Below are positions 1-13,400 of a DNA stretch of 64,000 nucleotides, in pieces. The notes beneath the pieces are model-generated. The model did no database searches and was not told the DNA's origin. It was given only the letters and a program-made list of their open reading frames with translations. This stretch comes from Euborellia annulipes (taxonomy: Eukaryota > Arthropoda > Insecta > Dermaptera > Anisolabididae). Location of the stretch: assembly GCA_023213315.1 (NCBI GenBank), contig JAKCPI010025617.1, positions 1 to 64,000 of the forward strand, in the 5' to 3' direction. How positions within the stretch are numbered: the stretch's first letter is position 1; each line of letters begins with the position of its first letter. The translations under genes were made by a program, and so were the position numbers.

Positions 1-362
1 TAACCTATTAATGAGAAAAATACAGGCCTATTCATATTTCTTGGATTTAATAAGTTTTTCCCTTTGATATCATTATAATTGCAAGTTCTTGTTTTACGTT
101 TAATTTCAAAGTTAAAAAAAAAAAAAAATAGATATATAGAATAAACTTTTAAATTAAATTGTAATTTATCATGCATTCAAGTTACTAATTTAATTAAAAA
201 TTCAACATAAACTAAAAAGTTTGTCATACACTTTATTCTGATGAATATAACCTTATTTTTTTTCTGACGATGTTAAGAATTTGCAAAAAGAAAAAAAAAA
301 AAAAAATTAGGATAGGGCTATAAATTTAAACAACATTTTGTTTAAAAATTTGTATTTCGCAA

Positions 363-719
363 CATGGGGAACGGGGGGAGATGCCCCCCTGGATCTACAG
401 GGGGGGGAGAGGGGGGCAAAATTTTTCTTTTATTTCATTTATTTTTAAAAATGATATATTTTCTTTTGAAAAATAAAATCTTCTAAATTAAAAAAATTAA
501 AAGAGCAAAAATTCATTTTTTTCAAATTTTTCCAAAAATTTTTGATAAAATCACTAGCAAATTTTAAAATTTAATTTTATTAAAATTGTGATTTTATTTA
601 AAATTTTTAAAGCTTATAGTAGATTTGTTTTTGTTTTATACTATTTGAACATATTAAATTATTTAAATTTTCTAAAAAAAATTTTTTTGCCCCCCTGATT
701 CAAATTCGTCCGCCCCCTG
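363..719. mobile_element. hAT-like MITE, degenerate left end
   Basis: The right end reads GTCCGCCCCCTG. The interior (AATTTGAATCAGG next to G/C runs, then a long AT block) matches the element at 56178-56577 in opposite orientation. The left end is eroded and I find no TSD. Confidence 0.45.
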
Positions 720-1017
720 ACTACAACAATATATTTTAATTAATCAAAAATTGTATTATCCGTTTATTTCATAAATATTGTTCTCTACTTCAAATTTTAT
801 ATTGATTTCAATCTACACAAAATAATTATAATTAGTTAATAACTCTCAATGCCATATAGATAGCTTATTAGTTTCCAAATCAAATATTATTATGAAAATA
901 TAATATAACTGTACTAAATTTAATTACAATTTAGAATAATAATTAAACTAGAGATATCGTAATCTAAATCATAAATTTCCAAACATTTTTTTGAGTGAAT
1001 AACGAATCTGTCGTGAG

Positions 1018-1174
1018 GAGGCTCGTGGCTAATTGGATAAGCTGTGGATTATTACGCATCTAGAGTTGCTATACAACTCGGGTTCAAATCCCACTTGCCG
1101 TGAAAATTTTCAAACATTGCCAATGTCTTCTCCGTCTCTCTGTAATTGGAGTTAATATGAAAAAAAAAAAAAAA
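1018..1174 (+). mobile_element. tRNA-derived SINE (family C)
   Basis: The head resembles a tRNA. A perfect A box (TGGCTAATTGG) at about 1026 and a perfect B box (GGTTCAAATCC) at 1081 are spaced as in a tRNA gene. An unrelated body of about 60 bases follows, ending in a poly-A run from about 1160. Those are the hallmarks of a Pol III-transcribed SINE. It is a single copy in this window. Confidence 0.7.
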
Positions 1175-1450
1175 TATTTTGATTTGGCTAAGGAAAAATT
1201 CTGTTTTCTCCAAAATTTGTATTTTTGCACCGAACGATTTTTTGTCGCATTTTTTATTCGGTTTGCAAACTAAACAATTATTTCCCAAATTCTAATATAA
1301 ATAATATATTTGTGGCTCACTTTTTTTTTATTTAAAGGCAATTTTTTTTTTTTTTTTTTTTATTTAAACTATAAATATTCTCATCTGTTCTGTCTTTTTG
1401 AAATCTTTCTAACCCAGAGCTAATTGAAAATTTATTTTCTTCTGTTTTAG

Positions 1451-4400
1451 AATGGGTTGGTGAATGGAGTGAGCAAGGCATCGAGTTCGATCCTCGGTGG
1501 TAACTCGGTCACAAACGGCAATAGCAATAACAGTACACATTCAATAAACACGAGTGTAGGGGGTTCGTCATCGTCGACGACGACCACATCATCAGTGGGC
1601 ACATCTGGCGAGAAACCGACTCCAGGGACCGACCCAAAACCCGTCGAGTGCAATCTCTGTCACCGCAAGTTTAAAAACATCCCGGCTCTAAATGGGCATA
1701 TGCGACTCCATGGGGGATACTTCAAAAAGGTAACCTTATAGATTGTAATTATCATTTTTTTTTTTTTTTTAATTTAAGTTTATTTATTTTCAATATTTAA
1801 ATTGTGTTTAATAAATTTTAGGGCTACCTAGAAAAGATTAGAATTTGGTTTAGGACAAAAAGAACTTTCCAAAAGGGACGCCCGCGGAACGGAGCACTTG
1901 CCCCTCCTACTGTAAAAAAAAGTAAAATTTAACTACTGATTTAATTGATAAAAATAAATTTTAAAATTATTATATTTATAAATAAATTCATTTTTTATAA
2001 AATCTTAATATAAAGTAAAACCTCGCCTAACGAGCACCTCTTATAACGAGCAAAACAAATTGTAAATTAATGACTCGCTTAACGAGCGACGTTTCGCATA
2101 ACGAGTACAAAACACGGGCTTCGTCAAAATAAAAGTCTGAAAAATTAATTGAATTAAGATAATCAGGAAATAGATTTGTAATTTTTTGTGAGAAAAGTTT
2201 ATTAAACCCTTGCAAAATGGTCCCCGAAGAAAACAGCTATAAGAGAGTATTTTTCGACATGGAACGCATTCATTAGCTATCGTATTTTACCTTAATTTAT
2301 ATAAGAAAAATTGTTTCGTATAACAAGTGTTTCACTTTACGACTTTGATTCTGGAACGAATTATGCTCGTTAAGCGAGGTTCCACTGTAATTCATTTTCA
2401 AATAAAAAATTCCCCCCTCTCTCCTACCCCTGGAAAAATTTCTACGGGTTACCATATCTTCTCAGCAAAAGGTGTGTAAAAGTCCCAGATAAAGAATTTA
2501 ATTACTTGGATGTATAAACTGACTGAACGATTGATTGTTACTTTCTCTTACCCTATATATAAAATATATAAAGAGAAAGTATTGTTTTGAATTTGGAATC
2601 GTCTTGCCCTGTCAAAAATGAAACAGATGATAATCTATAAAGAGGAGAATTTTTTCCCTTTATTTTAATTAATTTATTCCTCAGTTGAATTTGAAATTCT
2701 TTTTTTTCTTGCCAACATTGTTTGCTGGTTCATTAAATTTTCTCTCGGATTCCAAATATGCTTAAATTTTGATCTCCATAGAGTTGTTTAAGTGGAGCGT
2801 AAAGAGAGCCGTTTCTTTATTGTCCAAGCATAGGGTGAATGAAAGGACCAAAGTCCTTGTTGGGAGTGGGAAGGTTGTTTCGGGAACAGGTTGTGGTTGC
2901 TTCCTCTAAGCCCATTAGTCCTGGTCAGACGCATTTGACTCTGGCTACAAAACATATATGATCTTCATATATAATGCCCAACATTCGTTCCTCTCTATTG
3001 AATACAAATGTGATAGATGTTCGGTTATTTAATAAAGACCTTGTAGATGTTCTCCGCACCATATGTTCATTTTATATTGATTAATATGGGGATTTACAAA
3101 ACCAAAGAGAGAGAAATGAATACTAGATAATTCCAGAAATCTTGCTTAATAGATGATAATAATATTTCATTCATTTCATCTAACATAAATTATTTCGTCA
3201 TAATTAATTCATCCGAAAATAAGGAAATTTATGATTATAATTTTTTTAAATGGTTACAAATCATTAGGGTTCGACCGAAACAAGATTTTCAGCCGAAACC
3301 GAATTTCGGCGTCAATTTTAGTTTCGGCCAAAACTGAAACCGAAACTTGTTTTAACTTTTTCTTAAAATTTCCTATACAAAATTCATAACATTTTACCCT
3401 TTTTTTTCTTGTAGTAAATTTTCAATAATCACTTCATTTTTTCCTCTGGCGAAAATCATTTGTCTTTTTTTTTTAAGTGCGAATCTCTTCGACGTTTTTT
3501 TTTTTTTTTTTTTTTTTTTTGTTTTTTAGTATACTAGTCTCATCCTATCTTTTTTTATCATTTCAAACTCAGGTTTCGGCTGGTTTTTGGCCGAAACCGA
3601 AACCAAGGCAGAAACCAGGATTTTTGGCCGAAACTGTAACAGAAACCTAAACTTCGGTCGATTCCTACAAATCATATAGTTTTATTTATCGAATAAAGAA
3701 TTTTTTAACCTGTGAATTCATGACATCCTGGGTCATTGAATTTCCGTTCTTCCCCTTATAAACGACCAGGATTAAAACAAAAATCGTAAGACAAAATATT
3801 AAAAAGGAAAATTTGGGTGAAATTTGATTGATTAAAAAAAACAATGAAATAAAATTTAGTTATCACCTTGTTAACTATTATATTAAATGATTGACTATTA
3901 GTTAATAGACTTTTTTATTGTTATTTTTAGGACTCAGAATCGAAAAAATGCGACAAAAAAGAACCTGGGGGTCCCCCATTACAAACAGCCTCGATGAGTG
4001 TCCGGGCTCTCATCGAGGAGAAAATCATCCAAAAACGCACAGCAACATCTTCTTCAAACGCGGCTGGTTTATCTTCCTCAGCAGCGGCTACAGCTGCTGC
4101 AGTGGCAGCCCAAAATCGCCGCGTGGTCACCACAACTAGCACAAGTACCTCCGAAACTAGCTCTTCCTTTGTAGTCCCAGCACCTCCTGCGGCGTCTGGG
4201 ACTTCCGTTTCGGCTGTTTCGCCCAGTACCACAACGACTGCAGCGGCTGTAGCCGCTGCTGCCGCTGTTGTTGCAGAAGCTGCCGCAGAAAAGACAATGC
4301 GACGTCATTCTGATTCCGAACATTTTGCATCTCCAAGACTACTTGCTGCAAGTACCACAACACAAGATTTGACACAGGATGCGGTGGTACTTGCAGATAT

Positions 4401-7400
4401 TCTCCTTAAACGAACGAAAAAAGCAGCGGTAATTGGAAAATATTTTCAAATCTTGTTTTTTATTTTTTTAAATTTTTTTTATTACATTTGTAGAGTGTAA
4501 AACGAGCAAGTTCTGATCCTGGACAACCTGCGACGGCGACGGTCAAGTTGGAACCAATGAGCGATGATGGTTGTTTAGGAGGAAGTGACAGTCCTGATGC
4601 AGCCGCTGCATCTCCTGCTGCACAACAGCAAGACGTCCATCTCAGCTTTCAAGTTGGACAGGTGAGTTATAACTTTAATTGTATTGATTTAAACATTGAT
4701 CTTCAATTTTCATTTTTATTTAAAATCTCGAATCATAAAAAGTCAAAACATTTCTCACTTGATTCACTCAAAAATCTTTCACTTCAGTGTTCTATCTAGA
4801 TTTCGATCAGCACAAGGAGGTCCTCTAATTTGCCCCAACATAAAAGATAAAAAAATTTTATAATATTTTCAAATTTTCAATTGAAAATATCTAATAAAAT
4901 AAATTTACTTCCAGTCTATTTGAATATTTGAATATATTGTTATTTAAGAATACTTAGTTTAAAGTATCTCTTTATGAGAAAGCATCGGAGGGAATTTAGT
5001 ATAGTCTATATGGGAACGTGGAATAGGTAGAAAGAGAGAGAGAGAGGAAATGAATAAAAGAATGAATAATGGCCGAGATGAATTCGGTAACAGCATTTAG
5101 ATTTGAGACTAAACATTTCACGCTTGAATGGTCTCTAGTAACTTTTCCTCGAATAATAAACTATATACTACGTAATATTCTCTATTAATTTCCACTTCAA
5201 GGTTTAATTATGCAGAAATGACTGTAAGGCGTTAATTGCACGATTCCGAAGGGAATTTAATTTCATTTTTTTAATCTTAGTTGAAAAATTTTAAAAGCGA
5301 ACTGTAATTAAGAATGTCTAACTTTTTTTAAGATATTTTTTTTCTATATATATATATATAGCTATATTAATTACCAGAGGGAAACGTTATAAAATGAAAA
5401 ATAAAGGGGATTATAAAAAATTCAAAATTTATTTATTATAATTTTTTTTTTTTTTTTTTTTTTAGTTTTGAGAGCTTTTCTTCGTTGACTGAAAGTATTA
5501 GATGAAAATTTAACAAAGCCCGAAGGGGCAGCTGCGCGCCCTCAAATAGAAAACTTTTTTGCATCCTTCAGAAGAAATTTTATGAAATTAGTATGCATTC
5601 AATCTCCCCCACCAGCCCTCGGGGCTTGGTGTAGAGGTTAGTGTGCTAACCTCGTATACCAAACGTCGCGGGATCGGACCCCGGGCTCTCTCCTTTCAAA
5701 AAATAATTTGTTAAAAAAAAATAATAAATTCTTCTACCATACGTCACGATATTTACGGTAACTCATAGGGAAGGGTCAATCTCCAACAAAATTTAAATAA
5801 TTTTCACTTGAGATTATAGTACGTGGATGGCGACCACGAGCTGCCCGAGCTGGGACAGACAGTCCTTCAGTTTTTTGTAGGTCTGTCTCTTCCTTCCTCT
5901 TTCCAACAGGCGTCAGACCGTTCGACGGGCCGGCCTGTCAGATTTCTTCCGGTCGCATAAATTGCATGAAAGGGGTGGAGGGAAAAAGTGAGGACCGCAT
6001 CGCGGGAATAAGGCGAGGAAAGAAGAAGAAGATTTAAATTTGTACTAACTAATTATAATTTTATTTCTAAATAAATATTTAGTTCTTTGATGATGGTTGT
6101 ATACCGAAAAATGTATTGCCTCCGCACTTTTGAATTTTTTTTATGTTCTGTTAATTAACTAATTAATTTGGAACCTTTTTTCAAGCAGTGGTGAACAATA
6201 TGAAATTTAAAAAGGATCAGAGCCTTTGAGGAGCCAAAGGACATTACTGTTTTCAAGACCATCTTGAATTTTAAGTCTTTCTTTTAATTTTATATTAAAA
6301 TTCTATTATTTAAAGACTCTTATTATAATTTTTTCGTGACTCCCTATACGTATCTATTTTGAAATATTGCAGAGCCGAGGCACTCTTTGGAACAACTGTA
6401 GTGCCCGTGATGTCTACTATTCTGTTATTAATTAGATTCTAATTATTTACTTATCTTTTTGTGACTCTAGCTAAATGATCATAAAATAATTATTTAGCTT
6501 CTATTCCTTGGATGAGATTTTGATTTGGTCAATAGACCTATGATTAATAGCCCTCAAATTAATTTTGAAAAATAGCTATTATCATAATCATTATTGATTT
6601 GTTTTGTCTACATGGCCTGATATGCCGAAAAAGACTTAAAATAAAAAAATAAAATCGCCACCTATATTTACCTAAAGAAATAATAATATTAAGTGACGTT
6701 GATTAATTTAAGAAAAAAAAAGCTTATTGATGGTTTGTTCCAGGCGGCCGATGGCTTCGCCCTGGGGGTGGCTTATCAGCCTGAAGATGGAGGCTATTTC
6801 AGCCCTTCTCTTCAGGACGATGTCTTCCAGCAAGTCTCGGTTCCTGAAGCCATGCTTCTACATGGAGTCGATTCTATTCAGGTTTCTTAATATTTTTTTT
6901 GAAAGATACTTTAAAATTATTAAATTATTCAAAATTTATAAACAAAAACAATCGATAGAAAATTTTTCACTTTCTCAGATTTTATAAAACAAAAATAATT
7001 AATATTTTTGTTTTTAAAAAGATGAAGAATATCGAAAACAAATTTAAAAAATTAAAATTTTTATTATCAAAGAAATATTGATCGTTCATATTAAATTTAT
7101 ATCTCCGAGAATTTGTATTCCCTGGAGAAGAATAAAATGGAATCTCCGAAATTTTTCACTTAATATTTTTTAGGCTTATGATCAATCTTTTTTAACAACT
7201 CGCCAATTTTCTTCCACAGTTTTTTTTTTTCAGCAACCTATAGTCATTGTTATAAAACAAAATTTATTTCTTTTATTTATTTTTAGAGATAATTATTTCC
7301 TTACGTCCAATTTTTGTATCTTAGATTTATCCAGGGGCGTATATAGAAATTTTTTTTTTTGGGGGGCTGAACTCAAAAATTTTTCTGCGGAAAATTTTTT

Positions 7401-10400
7401 TTCACACGAAATTTTTTGCGGAACATTTTTTCTTTTGCGGAATCAAAGTTTTCCACCCTGCGAAAAAATTTGTTGCGCTGATGTCTGTATATCCCTATAT
7501 ATGTATATGTGTTTGGGAAATTTCGGGGGGGGGGGCAAGCCCCCTCGCCCCCCCCCCCCCCTTATATACGCTTCTGGATTTATCCCATCGTTCTTTACAT
7601 TAAACTAAGTTCGGTGTCTTTTTGATTGGTGACGCCTGTAGGCAGGCAACCACCTGCAACACATATCTTTAACCCATATTTTTAATAAAATGCCAAAGAG
7701 AGTTATTTTACTTTTTTCATAAAATGTTTAAAAAACTTGATTTATTATAAAATCAAATGCAAATAAACAAGGTATTAAATCTATTATTTACAAATAAAAT
7801 GAATTAGTTGCAGGACATAGAAGCTTTAGAAGAATATCAGAGTGCGGCTGCAGCTGCGGCAGCGGCTCGTCAAGGAGAAATTCATGCTGTTCTTAATTCG
7901 CCATTACCCGTCACATTGGCAGAATTTGGCGCTTTTGGAGGCCAAGTGAAAGAAGAACCCACTGCAACTGTTTCACAACATTCGCCGTCTCCAGATTCCC
8001 CAGGATTTGCATACCCCACACCACCTGCCTCTCAGGTAAAAAGAACTTTGAATTATTTAATTAAATATTTCTTTTTATTTTTTAATCATTTCGTTTAAAA
8101 CTTATTTAGCGTTTTTAATTTAATTTTCAGGAGGGTCGAACTGTGCCACTGGCTTCCCCGCAAGGCAATGATGCCTATGCCTCGACGGCGATGCCAGTCT
8201 CCTCGCCTCTTTCCGCTGCATTCTATACCAGTACAATGTCGAGTGCCGCGGCAGTGGAAGCTGCCCTTAGCGAGGTGTTACCGTCGGAACCTATGCGCTC
8301 CCTCGGACTTTATCCATCGCCACCTCCGCCTTCACATTCGCCACTTTCTGCGACACCGGTACCATCACCGTTGTCGCTTTCATCCGTCCCGTCTTCAGTA
8401 TCATCACCGTTGCCGTTGGCGCCGGCACAGCAAACCGCATCTGCTGCAGCTAATGCCAATACGCCAGCAGCAGTGGCGGCTGCTGCAGCTGCTGCTGCCG
8501 CTGCCGCAGCCGCAGCATCTTTTCCACTCTCGCCACAATCTCATGCCACACTCCAATCGCAAATGATGCCTAATTCCGATGACCCGCTTTTGTCAAGCAG
8601 TCCTAAAGATTTCTGTTCGCGAAATAAGTTCGATTTCGGTGGAATACACTCTTTTAAACTCATTGGTAAACATTTTTATTTGTGATTATCGAGAGAAAAA
8701 TAGAATTATAGCCCCTCCAAGTAAGAGAGATTTAATTCATTCCATTTAATTATCTTCAAGATGAAATGTTTTCTCTCACCATACTTTTTCTGCTACAAAA
8801 AATAAATCTAATGATACAATTTAAGGTATAAATTTGCGCATTTTTCTTTTCCCACCCTAATCAGTTTCGATTATATCCCACCTTCGAGTGTCTCTCTTAC
8901 TTGGACCTGCTATTAAAATATATTTTTTCATTCAAAATTAATTTTTTTTGTTTCTAAACGAAAACCATCTATTAGAGAGAATATTTAAAATAATTATAAT
9001 TAAAAATTTTCTCTAGGCAATGGCGGAATGGTTGACTTAGGACCAGGTTTAGCAGGTTTCATGGTAGATACGAATGGAGAACTTAAGTTTTTCCAAACAT
9101 CGAATGCCCCAGTAAAAACAACAGCACCTCCTGTTACATCTTTATCTCAACAATATCAAGGTAAAGGAAGAAGGACTTTATTAAATTCTGTAATTAATTA
9201 ACGTTCGATTGAATTTTCATTTTTTTGTAATCTTAAAAATATTTGTTTTAATTTTAATATAATTTTTTTTTTAATTAGGTTCTTTGCAAACCCGCAAAAT
9301 GGAAGTTACCCCAATGGAAACATATAAAACAACACATAACCAAACAACGCAATCAAGGGAGAAATTAATGACTACAACAGCTCCAATGACCACTTCTCGA
9401 AGTCGGCCTTCAAGTCGTGGCCATTTGGTTGACGCTCTTCGGGAAGGGGATTGTGGAGATGACGATGTCTTTCTTAGTCCGACGAGGTATTAACACAACT
9501 TTTTTGAAGAAAAAAAAAATTATTTATCATTAGACTCACTTGAATAAGTATTTATTTGTTCTCTTTGTAGTATTCCAGCGAGCCCGATGCGCCCTGGACG
9601 TCGTCGGTCACGACTTGAACCTCTCTACCTTACACCACATCCCTATCAAAGTTACCAGTCGAGATTAAGAGCCTCTAAAGCCTCAAATGAAGTCACACAT
9701 TATACTCCGCCACCAATGTTAAGTCCGAGCCGCCCTGGTCAGGGACTCTACTGGCAAGCAATGGCTAGTTGGCCCAGTTCGACCACACCTAAGGGTAATA
9801 ATATATTTAAAAATAATTTAGTTTTTTTAATTTTGAATACTAAAGTTTAATTTTTTAACAGCGGAGCCTTGTTGCGACGAAGGCCGAACTCCGGTATCAT
9901 CTTGCGATGATACTTCAGTATCTTCGCCCCCACCTCCACCCACAGATGCTTCTCCTCATATAAATATTGGTTCAGAGTATCAGTGCACAATTCCTACTTG
10001 GCAACCACCTTCTAGTCAACCAACAAAAATTAATAGGGAACCCAGTTATGAACATCTTCTTTGGGATCCTGGCATTACAAAAGTCTGTACGGATTCTGAA
10101 GGTATCATCTTACTAAATAAATCAATTATTTACCTTTTATTAATTACATATATTTAACACTTTCAGTTGAAATATATTTGGAATTCGCCTGCTGTGCTGC
10201 GGTACCTGGTGGAGGTCGAAATAAAGAATACGCTCTCCACTTGTTACATATGTGTCACGGAAATATTCATGTGAGACTAATATATAGAGAAGATATTTAA
10301 TTCTTATTTACTTTATAACACAAGACGTATTTTCTTTGTTTTCAGGAGGCGATGTTGAAGTTAATGCAGCCTACACCAGCACTTCCTGTTGGTCATCCTC

Positions 10401-13400
10401 TACTATCATATGATTATACAGAAAGTGAACGATGGAGTTCTTCTGAAATGGAAGCTTTTCATCAAGGTCTGGTGCGCCATGGAAAAGATTTTCGGGCAGT
10501 GTCACATGAAGTAAGACAGACAAAATTTCACCAAAAATAGAATATCTCCTCTACTCATGTTTAATAACTAAGTAGTAAATAGTAATAAGATTGAAAAGAT
10601 CATTTGAAAAAAATTAAATAATTTTTTTTTTTTTTTTTTGTTTGGAAGGAGAGTTGAATCTTCGAAATTGCCCCCCCCCCCTCCCTCCATTGAAAAGATT
10701 ATTCATATAAACCTATTTATTATAATTTTTTCTCGTTTTAGATTGGAACCAAAACAATAAAACAGTGTGTACAATTTTATTATTTATGGAAAAAAATTTG
10801 TCACGACGACTACAAACGATTAAGGTTAATTCGCAAACGGCATAGTACTGATGCAGAATACGAAGATACCAAATATGAAGAAGGTCGAACAGTGACGGTA
10901 AAATATAAAAAAATAAAAAATAATTTTCCTTTTATTATCAAGATTATTTAAATGATTATTTTTATTTTTCCAGGCAAGCGATGTCGAACTCGTCTCGACC
11001 AGTTCTGAAAGTCGACTGTTTATTTGCGAATATGCCGACTGCTCGGCTGTAAGTACTTTTAATTCTTTATTACCTATCTTTTTAATTCATTTATGCATCT
11101 CATATTTTCAATTAAACTGCATAGAGGGTGTTTCCAAAAATATATTTTTATATTTGAGGTTGGTTAAGATATTTTTTAATAAATTATTTTAAGTGAATAC
11201 TTTGAAAAAATTAAATTATTATTTAAAAAATAATTATCAAAATTATTAATGACAAGTACCATTTAAAATGCACAGCTAAAAACACCCTTAGTAATTTAAT
11301 TATGTTTGTATATTTCAAAAGCATGAATACACTATTTTTTTTGAATTATTCTCATATAAATAAATTAATATAAATTTATATGTTTTTTAGTATTCATCAT
11401 TAAAGTAAATTAATTATGCTCTGATGGTTTGGTGCATGCATGCATGTTTAGTGAATGACATTTTAGAATAAAATCATATAAAGTTAAAAAAAAAATTATA
11501 AAAAAATTAAATAACTTCCCAACCCCTTTTATATGATTATGAAATAGAAAGAGAGAGAAGACACAAAGAGAATTCATTTTATGAACTTATTTATTTATAT
11601 ATTCTTTAATATGAATTAAAAGTATCTATTTATAATAAATACTATTTTGGAAAAAAATATAGCTATCTTCCAATCCATACATTGGAATTATCTATACTAT
11701 TTACTTTAATTATCAGATAAATTTTTATTATTTAACAACAGACAAGAGCAGGCCCTATGTTAGCCCACGCTACGCCACTGTCCCCAACGCCCCCCCCCCC
11801 CCTCCCTAGCTACGTGGCTGGACAAGAGCTTCTTTCTTATAGTAGAGTTAAGTTTTACAAGTTTTTACTTTTTTCTTTCCTATTGAGTTCAACCAGCAAA
11901 ACATTTCAGAATATTTGGTGGATTTAAATTACAATTTTTGTATTAAAACAAAGGGGGCGTTTGTAGTCCGCGCCGGGTCATTTTGCTCCCCCCCCCTCCA
12001 CCCCTCATTCGTGAATTTGCTTGACTAGCCCAAATTAAAATTATGTAATATTTGTCTAATTTTTTGGACTAGCGAAAGATTAAATTATCAATATCAATGA
12101 CTCAATGATAATAATTTTTGAATTCTACTAGCAGATCGTTGGATTAGACGCCATGAAATTCAAGCCCATCAGGAACGGATAATAAAAATTCTGACATTTG
12201 ATTAAATAGACAGAGCAAGATTAAAAGAAGGGCAGCCAGTGCCGGATTTACCACTAGGCCGACTAGGCCGCGGCCTAGGGCCGCAGGCTAGAGGGGGCCG
12301 CAAACGTCAGTATTTTTTTTTCCCCCAATTAGGATGGGGGCCGCACAGGTAATTTGGCCTAGGGCCTCTAGTTGTGTAAATCCGACACTGAGGGCAGCCG
12401 TTGGGGACGTTCAATTTTCAAGACCACTAAAGAGAATTTTCTATACAAAAAAAATGTCATGGGGATAATTCAAAAAATAGAAAAAAACGAAAAAGAAGCT
12501 CCGCATAATTATTTAATTATGCTAATCGAAACAATGTTGTTAAATAATAAAAGTTAGTTATCTTACATTTTAATAGTTTCTTGATAGCTAGTTTAAACAA
12601 TTATTGCAGCTTTCCATTTCTCCTCAGAAAAATATTCCACAATGGAAACAAGCTTTTAAATTCGATTTAAAAAATTCTATTAATAATAACATAAAAGATT
12701 GAAGTAGTTATAGTTTTTCTATGCTTGATTGACTTGAAATATTCTGGCTGGTAGAAATTAAGCTTTATTAGTAGATATACTGCTTTTAAGTAGGTCTTTA
12801 GAAGACGCGGAAGTTTTAAAATGCGAGGGGCCTATTGGAAAAAAAAAAATAAGAAAAATCCTCGCCTAATGCCGATTTGGTTGGCTTTTTTGCCGGGACG
12901 CAGAGCTTCAATTCACGGGCAGCCCTCAACGGGCACATTCGCATCCACGGCGGGGGGGCGGCGGGCCGGTCACCCACACCTGACAAAAGGGCGGCCACCG
13001 CCACCCCGCCAGCCCTCGCCGATATCCTGGAGGAATTTCCATGTAAGATCTGTGGGAAGTAAGTCTACCAAAACAAAAAAAAAAAAAAAAAAATACAACA
13101 AAAAATTGAATCATATGTCTCTAAAAAAAAATAAAAATAATAATAATAATAAAAATAAACGCGCAAGGTAATTCCCATCTCTCTCTATCTTCACTCTTTC
13201 TTTCGCTCTCATCTCTGTCTCTTTCTTTTTTTTTTTGGGTGGTCCTCCTGCTTGCTTTTCTTGTTCCTTTTCTAATCAACCTATAATCTAAATATTGTAT
13301 ATTCTTAATTGACTAAATAATAAATTAATTTTTCAGAAAATATGACAGGCTTATTCATTTAAATGTCTAAGTTTGGACTCATTTCAATTTTCAATTTATA

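Larger units (their letters stand above)
1..1450. other. Upstream intron of the ELM2-SANT gene
   Basis: Very AT-rich sequence with no coding exon that I can support. It ends in a splice acceptor (TTTTAG at 1445-1450) that opens the first readable exon, so the left edge of the window lies inside an intron. It contains a hAT-like MITE (about 363-719) and a tRNA-derived SINE (1018-1174). Confidence 0.6.
11049..12903. other. Intron splitting the second zinc finger
   Basis: The donor is GTAAGT at 11049 and the acceptor CAG at 12901-12903. It separates the cysteine half of a C2H2 finger from its histidine half. It contains two small hAT-like insertions and otherwise AT-rich sequence. Confidence 0.75.

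Noticed and set aside
4078..4375. Open frames antisense and shifted within the alanine-rich exon
   Set aside because: Shadows of a repetitive GCx-rich coding exon; no motif and no splice support.
12821..13171. Long frame overlapping a zinc-finger exon in another frame
   Set aside because: It runs into poly-lysine from a poly-A tract. The spliced frame through 12904-13058 has the finger motif and proper borders.
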